Source: Oscillospiraceae bacterium (GTDB lineage Bacteria > Bacillota > Clostridia > Oscillospirales > Ruminococcaceae). Taken from it: DNA of 8,366 bases. Made by a program: the position numbers and the translations under genes. How positions within the stretch are numbered: position 1 is the first letter of the stretch; each line of letters opens with the position of its first letter. The stretch covers positions 1 through 8,366 of the forward strand of contig CAAFHY010000110.1 of assembly GCA_900762805.1 (NCBI GenBank). The letters run 5' to 3'. Positions 1-5,572 of the stretch are shown one piece after another. The notes beneath the pieces are model-generated. The model did not search any database, was not told the origin of the DNA, and saw only the letters and a list, made by a program, of their open reading frames with translations.

Positions 1-103
1 ATATTTAGGGTCGTTCATGCAAGGATCCTGCACGGCTTCCGTTTGCCTTTCCCGCCTTTTTTGACAGTTCCCGAAGAAGCGGAAATATCGCATGCCAACA
101 ATG
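1..103. other. Upstream flank, no gene seen
   Basis: No start, stop or reading frame of a neighbouring gene can be supported here. A run of six T (57-62) is not preceded by a good hairpin, so I do not call a terminator. A second TTGACA (61-66) has no acceptable -10 at 16-18 bases. The stretch is probably the intergenic space or unread regulatory region upstream of mglB. Confidence 0.4.
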
Positions 104-141
104 TGTTGACAAATCTGATGCCTGCTGATATAATGTCAACA
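104..141. repeat. 8-bp inverted repeat embracing the promoter
   Basis: TGTTGACA (104-111) and TGTCAACA (134-141) are exact reverse complements 22 bases apart. The left arm contains the -35 box and the right arm spans the last base of the -10 and the likely start point. Arms on both sides of the core promoter could be operator half-sites for a repressor. The overlap with TTGACA means part of the symmetry could be chance. A shorter repeat, CAACA (96-100) and TGTTG (104-108), overlaps the left arm. Confidence 0.5.
106..134 (+). promoter_or_regulatory. Housekeeping promoter of the mgl operon
   Basis: A -35 box TTGACA (106-111) and a -10 box TATAAT (129-134) both match the sigma-70/sigma-A consensus exactly and are separated by the ideal 17 bases. 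TG at 126-127, one base before the -10, makes it an extended -10 promoter. Transcription would start near 141, leaving a leader of about 39 nt before mglB. So strong a core promoter suggests that control is by repression rather than by weak polymerase binding. Confidence 0.9.
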
Positions 142-153
142 GCTCAATTGAGC
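142..153. promoter_or_regulatory. 12-bp palindrome at the start point (candidate operator)
   Basis: GCTCAATTGAGC is a perfect palindrome placed immediately after the predicted transcription start of the mgl operon, a usual position for a repressor operator. I do not recognise it as a known catabolite-control or GalR/LacI site, since those have a central CG. In RNA it could also form a small 4-bp hairpin at the 5' end of the message. The binding protein is not encoded in this window. Confidence 0.5.
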
Positions 154-168
154 AAATTTAATAAAACC

Positions 169-173
169 AGGAG
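169..173 (+). promoter_or_regulatory. Ribosome binding site of mglB
   Basis: AGGAG lies six bases before the ATG at 180. A strong site at good spacing supports this start. Confidence 0.85.
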
Positions 174-179
174 TTAAGG

Positions 180-1166
180 ATGAAAAGAATTATTACACTT
201 GTTTTGGCACTCGTACTTACCTTCGTGCTGGTCGCCTGCAATCAACCCGGCAGCGATGTCAAGACCTATAAGGTCGGTGTCTCGATCTATAAGTTCGACG
301 ACAACTTCATGACGCTCTATCGCGAGGAGCTCCAAAAATACTTCAAGACCAAGGAAACCGACACGGTCAAGTACGATGTCACTGTCGTTGATGGGAAGAA
401 CGACATGGCTACGCAGACTGAGCAGGTCCAGACCTTCATCAGCCAGGGCGTCGATGTCATGATCATCAACCTGGTGCAGTCCTCTTCGGCTGCCACAGTT
501 ACCAACCTGGCCAAGGAAGCCAACATCCCCGTTGTTTACATCAACCGTGAGCCGTCCGCCGAGGACATGAAGGGCTGGGATAAGATTTGCTACGTCGGCG
601 CTGACGCCCGTCAGTCCGGCACCTTCCAGGGCCAGATCATCCGCGACCTGCCCGACCACGGCGACGCCGATGGCGACGGCACTGTCCGCTATGTCATGAT
701 CATGGGTGACCCTGAGAACGTCGATGCGCAGTACCGCACCGAATTCTCCATCAAGGCGCTCGAAGAAGCCAACATCGCGGTCGAGAAGCTGTTTGAGCAG
801 CGCGGCGACTGGGAACAGGCCAAGGGTCAGGAGCTGGCAGCCACCGCTCTTTCTCAGTACGGCGAAAAGGTTGATGTTATTTTCTGCAACAACGACGGCA
901 TGGCTGTCGGTGCCGCGCAGGCTATCTCTGCGGCCGGCCGCAAGGTCGGCGAGGACATCTATCTCGTTGGCGTTGACGCCATCGACGATGCCATCGATCT
1001 GATCAAGGCCGGCAAAATGACCGGCACCGTTCTGAACGACCATGTCGGGCAGTCCCACACCGCTGTCGATGCGGCCATCCGCTACCTCAACGGCGAGGCG
1101 GTCGAGACCTACTACACGGTTGACTACGTCAAGGTCGATGAGGAGTACATCAAGAATAACAAATAA
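180..1166 (+). CDS. mglB: Galactose/glucose-binding lipoprotein MglB
   Basis: Extracytoplasmic solute-binding component of a galactose/glucose (methyl-galactoside) ABC importer, 328 residues against about 332 in E. coli. Residues 1-19 form a lipoprotein signal peptide with lipobox LVAC and the lipidated Cys20, as expected in a Gram-positive cell. The mature part is a two-lobed periplasmic-binding-protein fold (about 30-310). It closely follows E. coli MglB: YKFDDNFM (37-44), N122 before REPS, D182, R186, W211, N238, D266 in GVDA and N286 in GTVLND match known sugar contacts. The histidine at E. coli position 152 is Asn180 here. The calcium loop keeps D162, D164 and D166, but the position of E. 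coli Gln142 is Arg170 and that of Glu205 is Asp232. It is the first gene of the operon and is followed by a stem-loop. A related hexose specificity remains possible. Confidence 0.93.
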   Translation: MKRIITLVLALVLTFVLVACNQPGSDVKTYKVGVSIYKFDDNFMTLYREELQKYFKTKETDTVKYDVTVVDGKNDMATQTEQVQTFISQGVDVMIINLVQSSSAATVTNLAKEANIPVVYINREPSAEDMKGWDKICYVGADARQSGTFQGQIIRDLPDHGDADGDGTVRYVMIMGDPENVDAQYRTEFSIKALEEANIAVEKLFEQRGDWEQAKGQELAATALSQYGEKVDVIFCNNDGMAVGAAQAISAAGRKVGEDIYLVGVDAIDDAIDLIKAGKMTGTVLNDHVGQSHTAVDAAIRYLNGEAVETYYTVDYVKVDEEYIKNNK

Positions 1167-1191
1167 TTAGTAAGCTCAAAACCGAAGCAGG

Positions 1192-1229
1192 CGAAATGAG
1201 TGTGCGCCCTATCGCGCACACTCATTTCG
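1192..1229 (+). repeat. Perfect 16-bp stem-loop between mglB and mglA
   Basis: CGAAATGAGTGTGCGC (1192-1207) is the exact reverse complement of 1214-1229, with a 6-base loop (CCTATC). It begins 26 bases after the mglB stop and ends 17 bases before the mglA ribosome binding site. No U-tract follows, so it is unlikely to be a complete terminator. By analogy with intercistronic hairpins such as those after malE, it probably blocks 3' exonucleases or causes partial termination, so that more binding protein is made than transporter. Confidence 0.9.
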
Positions 1230-1246
1230 AATTCATTGCGCAGAAA

Positions 1247-1252
1247 AAGGAG
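1247..1252 (+). promoter_or_regulatory. Ribosome binding site that fixes the mglA start
   Basis: AAGGAG lies six bases before the ATG at 1259. An in-frame ATG at 1196 falls inside the left arm of the stem-loop and has no comparable site, so 1259 is preferred. Confidence 0.85.
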
Positions 1253-1258
1253 AAAGCT

Positions 1259-2767
1259 ATGTCAGGATATATGCTGGAAATGCGGGGGGTAAGCAAGTCC
1301 TTTCCCGGCGTCAAGGCGCTTGACAAGGTCGATCTGAACATCCGCCCCGGAACTGTCCATGCCCTGATGGGGGAAAACGGCGCCGGCAAATCGACGCTGA
1401 TGAAATGCCTGTTCGGCATCTATAAGATGGATGCCGGAGAGATCATTTTCGAGGGAGAGAAGGTTACGATTGACAACCCCCTGCAGGCCCTCAAGATGGG
1501 AATTGCCATGGTGCATCAGGAGCTTCAGCCCATTCCCGACCGTTCGGTTGCCGAAAACATCTACTGCGGAAGATACCCCACAGTCAAGGGGCTTCCGTTC
1601 GTGGTCGATCATAAGCAGCTCTACGAGAAGACGGCCGAGCTGCTCCAGAGTCTTAATATGCACTTTGACCCGAAGGCCAAGCTGTCAACGCTTTCGGTCT
1701 CGCAGATGCAGATGGTCGAGATCGCCAAGGCCGTTTCGGAGCATGCCAGGGTCGTCATCATGGACGAGCCGACCTCCTCGCTGACCGAAAACGAGGTCGA
1801 GTCGCTCTTCGCCATCATCCGCAGTCTCACCGCGCGCGGCTGCTCCGTCATTTACATATCCCACAAAATGGATGAGATCCTCGCCATTTCGGACGAGGTC
1901 ACCATCCTGCGCGACGGCGCCTACATCGGCACATGGCCGGCAGCCGAGCTGACCAAGGATCTCATTATTACCCGCATGGTCGGCCGCGAGCTGACCAACC
2001 TCTACCCGCCGCGCTCCAACACACCGGGCGAGGTGGTCTTCGAGGTGGAGGATTTTACCTCCATTCACCCAAAGTCCTTCCGAAACTGCTCCTTCCAGCT
2101 TCGAAAGGGCGAGATACTCGGTGTCAGCGGCCTTGTAGGCGCCCAGCGCACCGAGCTGATGGAGGGTCTGTTCGGCCTTCGCGCCGCCCAGAGCGGCACC
2201 ATCATCTACAAGGGCAAGCGTCTGAAGATCGGCCGGCCGGCTGACGCCATCCACAATGGCGTTGCTCTGCTGACTGAGGACCGCCGCGGCTCCGGCATCT
2301 TCGGCGTGCTTTCGGTCAACGACAATGTTGCCGTGGCCTCACTGTCGCAGTATCTGGAATTCCACGCCATAATCAACAGCCGCAAGGTCAACAAGCTGGT
2401 CAAGGAAAAGATCGACGAGCTCAACATCAAGACACCCAGCGGCAAGACGCTGGTGCAGTCGCTGTCGGGCGGCAACCAGCAGAAGGTCATCATCAGCCGC
2501 TGGCTGGCCAACGACCCCGACGTGCTGATCCTTGATGAGCCGACCCGCGGCATCGACGTCGGCGCCAAATACGAGATATACTGCATCATCGCGGACCTGG
2601 CCAAGCGCGGCAAGAGCATCATCATGATTAGCTCGGAAATGCCGGAGCTGATCGGTATGTGCGACCGTATCATGGTCATGTGCGACGGCCGTATTACCGG
2701 CACGGTCGAGGGCAGCGATATCAATCAGGAAAAGATCATGCAGTATGCAACTGCCTTTGAAAACTGA
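1259..2767 (+). CDS. mglA: Galactose/methyl-galactoside import ATP-binding protein MglA
   Basis: Cytoplasmic ATPase that powers the MglC permease, with two fused nucleotide-binding domains in 502 residues (E. coli about 506). Domain 1 has Walker A GENGAGKST (38-46), Q-loop HQE (86-88), signature LSVSQ (145-149), Walker B VVIMDE with Glu170, and H-loop His202. Domain 2 has a degenerate Walker A, GLVGAQRTEL (291-300), that lacks the GK[ST] lysine. It also has a canonical signature LSGGNQQK (402-409), Walker B VLILDE (422-427) and SSE in place of the H-loop histidine (458-460). One degenerate site is normal for sugar ATPases of the CUT2 group. The GLVGAxRT form resembles E. coli MglA (GLVGAKRT) more than RbsA (GLMGAGRT), supporting the assignment. 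The start at 1259 is chosen for its ribosome binding site. The stop is 17 bases before mglC. Confidence 0.93.
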   Translation: MSGYMLEMRGVSKSFPGVKALDKVDLNIRPGTVHALMGENGAGKSTLMKCLFGIYKMDAGEIIFEGEKVTIDNPLQALKMGIAMVHQELQPIPDRSVAENIYCGRYPTVKGLPFVVDHKQLYEKTAELLQSLNMHFDPKAKLSTLSVSQMQMVEIAKAVSEHARVVIMDEPTSSLTENEVESLFAIIRSLTARGCSVIYISHKMDEILAISDEVTILRDGAYIGTWPAAELTKDLIITRMVGRELTNLYPPRSNTPGEVVFEVEDFTSIHPKSFRNCSFQLRKGEILGVSGLVGAQRTELMEGLFGLRAAQSGTIIYKGKRLKIGRPADAIHNGVALLTEDRRGSGIFGVLSVNDNVAVASLSQYLEFHAIINSRKVNKLVKEKIDELNIKTPSGKTLVQSLSGGNQQKVIISRWLANDPDVLILDEPTRGIDVGAKYEIYCIIADLAKRGKSIIMISSEMPELIGMCDRIMVMCDGRITGTVEGSDINQEKIMQYATAFEN

Positions 2768-2784
2768 GCAGGGGGAACATTTTT

Positions 2785-3810
2785 ATGAGTAATAATTCAG
2801 TCAAGGCGCCGGCCAACAAGCTGACCGCCAAGAAGGCCGTGAACTTCGTCATCAACAATGCCATCATCTTCATGATGCTCATCACGGCCATTGTTGTCAC
2901 TTTTCTTGAGCCAAACTTTGCCTCGTCGTCCAACGCGCGCAACCTCATTAACAATACGGCGGTGCGCTTTATCATCGCGCTGGGCGTGTCGGGCTGCCTT
3001 ATCAGCAAGGGCACTGACCTTTCGGCCGGCCGCCAGGTCGGCTTGGCTGCCTGCATCGCGGCGACGCTGCTGCAGCGCGCCGATTATTCGGCCAAGGTCT
3101 ATCCCAATCTGCCCGAATTCAACGAGTGGCTGGTGCTGCTTATCGTCATCGCCATTCTGGCGGTGTTCGGCCTCTTCAACGGCATCGTCATTGCCTTCTT
3201 TAAGGTGCCGCCCTTTATCGCGACCCTCGGAACGCAGACCATTATCTACGGCGCCTGCCAGATCTTCACCGGCTCGCAGCCCATCGGCGGCCTGAAGGAG
3301 AGCTACACCATCATTTCGACCGGCAAGCTGTTCGGCAGCGACTGGCTGCCCTATCTCGGCTTCTTCGCACTGTTCATCGGTCTGCTGATGTGGTTCCTCT
3401 ACAATAAAACGCCGCACGGCAAATATATGTATGCCATCGGCGGCAACGAAAACGCCGCCGAGGTATCGGGCATCAACACCAACCGCACCAAGATCATTAT
3501 CTACGTGCTCGCTTCGGTGCTCTACGCCATCGCCGGCTTCCTGCTCGGCGGCAAGGCAGGCGGGACCTCGGTCAACCTGGGGCAGGGCTATGAGCTGGAG
3601 GCCATCGCAGGCGCCACCATCGGCGGCGTTTCGACTTCGGGCGGCATCGGCCGTATCTCCGGCATCCTGATAGGCGTTCTGGTGTTCGAGCTGCTCAAGA
3701 TCACCATGCAGTTCCTGAGCGTCAACGTTTCCTGGACCTACATTGTGCAGGGCATCGTCATCGTGCTGGCTGTTGCGCTCGACATCCGCAAGTACATTGC
3801 CAAGAAATAA
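2785..3810 (+). CDS. mglC: Galactose/methyl-galactoside ABC permease MglC
   Basis: Membrane-spanning subunit of the sugar importer, 341 residues (E. coli about 336), of the BPD_transp_2 family, thought to work as a dimer. About eight to ten hydrophobic helices are visible, for example near 20-41, 59-76, 114-138, 186-206, 237-256, 292-310 and 317-333. GTDLSAGRQVGLAA (76-89) is identical to the E. coli MglC motif. The external segment with KVYPNLP (104-110) matches its KVFPEM region. IGGNENAAEVSGIN (218-231) is the likely loop contacting the ATPase. NLGQGYELEAIA (264-275) and ALDIRKY near the end also match the family. The ribosome binding site AGGGGG (2770-2775) is nine bases before ATG. The gene is cotranscribed with mglBA. 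Confidence 0.93.
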   Translation: MSNNSVKAPANKLTAKKAVNFVINNAIIFMMLITAIVVTFLEPNFASSSNARNLINNTAVRFIIALGVSGCLISKGTDLSAGRQVGLAACIAATLLQRADYSAKVYPNLPEFNEWLVLLIVIAILAVFGLFNGIVIAFFKVPPFIATLGTQTIIYGACQIFTGSQPIGGLKESYTIISTGKLFGSDWLPYLGFFALFIGLLMWFLYNKTPHGKYMYAIGGNENAAEVSGINTNRTKIIIYVLASVLYAIAGFLLGGKAGGTSVNLGQGYELEAIAGATIGGVSTSGGIGRISGILIGVLVFELLKITMQFLSVNVSWTYIVQGIVIVLAVALDIRKYIAKK

Positions 3811-3813
3811 CCG

Positions 3814-4107
3814 ATGACAGAACGTGACCGCATCCGGCCAACGCCGGAGGAGCAGCGCCCGGACACCCCGCAGGCCGCCCCGGAGCCGCCCGTCTATGAC
3901 CCGGCACTGCTCGACAGCATCGACCTTGAACGCGCGGAGGATGACCCGGAGCCGGAGCCGATCGCTCTGCCGGACGAGCGCAGCTACAAGGAAAAGCTGT
4001 ATGACAAGATACCGCTCAATGTGCGGCAGATGGATATCATCATCGGCGTGCTGGTCGGTCTGCTGGCCGCGGCGCTGGTGATCGGTATCGTTATCGGAAA
4101 CAGGTAA
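3814..4107 (+). CDS. Small acidic, proline-rich protein with C-terminal membrane helix
   Basis: I do not recognise this 97-residue protein. Residues 1-56 are hydrophilic, rich in Pro, Glu and Asp, and probably disordered (for example PEPEPIALPDE, 45-55). Residues 57-71 are basic (KEKLYDKIPLNVR). Residues 74-95 are one strongly hydrophobic helix, and only two residues, NR, follow it. The positive charges before the helix predict a cytoplasmic N-terminus with the C-terminus outside, like a tail-anchored protein. The ATG is only three bases after the mglC stop and has no good ribosome binding site, so translation probably depends on ribosomes ending mglC. It is likely the last gene of the mgl transcript. 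The link to sugar transport is positional only. A spurious ORF is unlikely, given the clean helix and the stop just before a stem-loop. Confidence 0.75.
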   Translation: MTERDRIRPTPEEQRPDTPQAAPEPPVYDPALLDSIDLERAEDDPEPEPIALPDERSYKEKLYDKIPLNVRQMDIIIGVLVGLLAAALVIGIVIGNR

Positions 4108-4112
4108 ACAGA

Positions 4113-4140
4113 CCGGCCGGCTGCTCTGGCAGCCGGCCGG
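4113..4140 (+). terminator. GC-rich stem-loop at the end of the mgl operon
   Basis: CCGGCCGGCTGC (4113-4124) pairs perfectly with 4129-4140 around the 4-base loop TCTG, five bases after the last stop codon. The 12-bp stem is very stable, but no U-tract follows (CGGTGCGTCT). It is either a non-canonical terminator or a 3'-end stabilising structure left after termination or processing. Confidence 0.55.
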
Positions 4141-4154
4141 CGGTGCGTCTGCCG

Positions 4155-4184
4155 GCAGGAGGCGCGATATTTACCGCCGCCTGC
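4155..4184 (+). repeat. Second, imperfect stem-loop after the mgl operon
   Basis: GCAGGAGGCG (4155-4164) pairs with CGCCGCCTGC (4175-4184) in nine of ten positions, around an AT-rich 10-base loop. Again no U-tract follows. With the preceding hairpin it forms a tandem pair that may together end or protect the mgl transcript. Confidence 0.4.
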
Positions 4185-4232
4185 GCCGGGCGCGGCCCCC
4201 TTCTGCCCATGCGCCAAAAGCGCGGCAGCCGC

Positions 4233-4262
4233 TTTACTTTGCGGGGCAGCTTGTGCTACAAT
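4233..4262 (+). promoter_or_regulatory. Predicted promoter of the flavodoxin-fold oxidoreductase
   Basis: TACAAT (4257-4262) is a good -10 and is preceded by TG (4254-4255), giving an extended -10. A weak -35, TTTACT (4233-4238), lies 18 bases upstream. Transcription would start near 4269, leaving about 80 nt of leader. This places the gene in its own transcription unit. Confidence 0.6.
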
Positions 4263-4269
4263 AGCTGTA

Positions 4270-4296
4270 CAGCCGTCCGCCAAGGGCTGCGGCGGA
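4270..4296 (+). promoter_or_regulatory. Competing or pseudoknotted leader stems
   Basis: CAGCC (4270-4274) can pair with GGCTG (4285-4289), and TCCGCC (4276-4281) can pair with GGCGGA (4291-4296). The two stems interleave, so they are either alternatives or a tight pseudoknot. The second stem is followed by TATTTTG, which resembles a weak terminator. The layout recalls a small attenuator at the start of the transcript, but it matches no riboswitch I know and could be chance in GC-rich DNA. Confidence 0.3.
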
Positions 4297-4318
4297 TATT
4301 TTGAAAAATTGGAAAGGC

Positions 4319-4343
4319 GGGGCGCCGCGGCGCCCCATGAGGT
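4319..4343 (+). promoter_or_regulatory. Palindrome abutting the ribosome binding site
   Basis: GGGGCGCCGCGGCGCCCC (4319-4336) is a perfect 18-base palindrome that can fold to a 7-bp hairpin with loop CGCG. It ends two bases before the ribosome binding site GAGGT (4339-4343), which is five bases from the ATG at 4349. The hairpin may hinder or position ribosome binding. Between them, ATG-AGG-TAA (4337-4345) forms a two-codon reading frame overlapping the binding site. Confidence 0.55.
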
Positions 4344-4348
4344 AACAG

Positions 4349-4951
4349 ATGGGCTATCTTCTCTACATTGACAGCACCGTTCGTCCGGCGGGCGTTTCCC
4401 GCACGGCACGGCTCGGCGAGGAATTTCTGCGCGGCTACCGCGAGGCGCATCCCGATGCCGAGGTTCGGGTGCGGTGTCTGCCCGAAATGGGTCTCAAGCC
4501 CCACACGTGGGAGAGTCTGCAGCAGCGCGATGCCTTGCTGGCGGCCGGGCAGGAGAGCGATGCCCGTTTCGAGCTGGCCCGCGAGTTTGCCGAAGCCGAT
4601 ACCCTTGTCATGGCAGCGCCCTTCTGGGATCTTTCATTCCCGGCCTATCTCAAGCTCTACTTTGAAAATGTTTCCTGCTGCGGCATTACCTTTGGCTTTG
4701 ACGGCAACCGGATGTTCGGCCGCTGCCGGTGCCGCAAGGTGCTGTTTCTCACGACGCGCGGCGGCGTTTTTTCGGGGGTCGATTCCGATATGGAGCAGGC
4801 CATGCCGCAGCTGCGCGCCTATTCCAAGATGTTCGGCCTCGGCGAGGTGGACATCGTGTTTGCCGAGGGCATTGATCTTGACACCTGCGACGGTGACGCG
4901 TTGTTGCAGGCGGCTGCCGCCCGCGCCTATGAGGCGGGTCTGAAATTCTGA
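4349..4951 (+). CDS. FMN-dependent NAD(P)H oxidoreductase (azoreductase-like, flavodoxin fold)
   Basis: Predicted cytoplasmic flavoenzyme of 200 residues, Flavodoxin_2 family (AzoR / NAD(P)H quinone reductase type), transferring electrons from NAD(P)H via FMN to quinones, azo or nitro compounds. The N-terminal strand LLYIDST (4-10) leads into the phosphate-binding segment ending in S17. The motif MAAPFWDLSFPAYLKLYFE (88-106) corresponds to the flavin-contacting APMYNF...LKNYFD segment of E. coli AzoR. GITFGF (112-117) matches its GVTFRY. TTRGG (135-139) matches its TSRGG. Length fits the family. Six cysteines are present, including the pairs C110-C111 and C126-x-C128, which is more than I would expect for the family. 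The start at 4349 has GAGGT five bases upstream. The true substrate cannot be told from sequence, so I give no symbol. Confidence 0.82.
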   Translation: MGYLLYIDSTVRPAGVSRTARLGEEFLRGYREAHPDAEVRVRCLPEMGLKPHTWESLQQRDALLAAGQESDARFELAREFAEADTLVMAAPFWDLSFPAYLKLYFENVSCCGITFGFDGNRMFGRCRCRKVLFLTTRGGVFSGVDSDMEQAMPQLRAYSKMFGLGEVDIVFAEGIDLDTCDGDALLQAAAARAYEAGLKF

Positions 4952-5096
4952 CGGTGTTCCGACGGCGCGGCGGATGAGCGCTGTACCCGGTATACGGTGC
5001 GGGAGCGCCTGCACCGGTATGGCCGGCTTGCCTCATCATATCGCCGCTTTGTTCTGTGACGCGCGCGGGCGCTTTAATGCCGGAAGGCGACATGGC

Positions 5097-5148
5097 AGCG
5101 GCAGGAAGGCCGCGATGCGGGGCGCGCCGCCCCCAAGGCTGCCGCTTT
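5097..5148 (+). repeat. Two-tier GC-rich hairpin
   Basis: AGCGGCAG (5097-5104) pairs with CTGCCGCT (5139-5146). Nested inside, GGGGCG (5119-5124) pairs with CGCCCC (5128-5133). Three T (5146-5148) close the structure. It could be a poor terminator for the oxidoreductase, 146 bases after its stop, or a chance fold in GC-rich sequence. Confidence 0.3.
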
Positions 5149-5205
5149 GCCGCATAGCCGGCAGAAGGTGCGCCGCGCCCTGCCGCACATGATTTTTCCA
5201 TTGAC

Positions 5206-5247
5206 AAAATTCCCTTTGGCAGGGCTGGACCGCCAAAGGGAATTTTT
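5206..5247. terminator. Bidirectional intrinsic terminator
   Basis: A perfect 15-bp stem, AAAATTCCCTTTGGC (5206-5220) with its complement at 5232-5246, has an 11-base loop. On the + strand the right arm ends in five T (5243-5247). On the - strand the stem also ends in four T. It lies between convergent genes and can stop transcription from both. It is 254 bases after the oxidoreductase stop and 326 bases beyond the tatD stop. Confidence 0.88.
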
Positions 5248-5572
5248 GCGTTATTTAACAACTGATATACAAGACGTTTCATTTGTTCTGTCCGGCAGCC
5301 GGTTCTACGGGGCGTGCCGACGGCTTCTTGTCCGGTCTTTTCAGTCGGCGGTTCGGCGGCGTATTCGCCGAAGCATTTATCCGGCGTCAGCGACAGCTTT
5401 ACAGTGCTGCCCCGTGGGCCGCTGAGAACTTGTGAGATAATCGCTCCGGCGGAGGCTGAGCTGGTTTTCGGCTTCATGGGCGGCGCCGTTATAGGCTTGT
5501 CAGACCGTCTGCTTTGCGGCGATAAGCCCGTTCCATTCGGCGGCCGCATCGCGCTTATGCCGCCCTGCGGCG

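Larger units (their letters stand above)
4952..5572. other. 621-base convergent gap, no convincing gene
   Basis: This lies between the stop of the oxidoreductase (+) and the stop of tatD (-). Open frames cross it on both strands, but none has a ribosome binding site, a recognisable domain or a sensible end. The longest minus-strand frame runs through the terminator hairpin and into the oxidoreductase gene. The left part (4952-5200) is very GC-rich with several imperfect inverted repeats, such as 4992-5000 with 5011-5020 and CGGCAG (5159-5164) with CTGCCG (5180-5185). The right part (5250-5500) is less GC-rich. It may hold decayed coding sequence or long 3' untranslated regions. Confidence 0.5.

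Noticed and set aside
174..1058. 294-codon open frame antisense to mglB
   Set aside because: It lies wholly opposite a gene with clear family motifs, has no ribosome binding site, and is the usual shadow of GC-rich third codon positions.
1196..1258. Upstream in-frame ATG of mglA adding 21 residues
   Set aside because: This ATG lies in a stem-loop arm and lacks a good ribosome binding site. The added residues are not part of the ATPase family, while 1259 has AAGGAG at ideal spacing.
2129..2158. Loss of the Walker A lysine in the second ATPase domain as a damaged gene
   Set aside because: A degenerate second Walker A is normal in CUT2 sugar transporters, and E. coli MglA has GLVGAKRT at the same place.
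5201..5206. TTGACA as a -35 box of another promoter
   Set aside because: No -10-like hexamer lies 16-18 bases downstream, where the terminator loop sits. The same holds for the TTGACA at 61-66.
4749..5549. Minus-strand open frame downstream of tatD as a possible gene
   Set aside because: There is no good ribosome binding site, it reads through the strong terminator hairpin, and it ends inside the convergent oxidoreductase gene. Only its first part has passable codon use, so I list the region as a question, not a gene.
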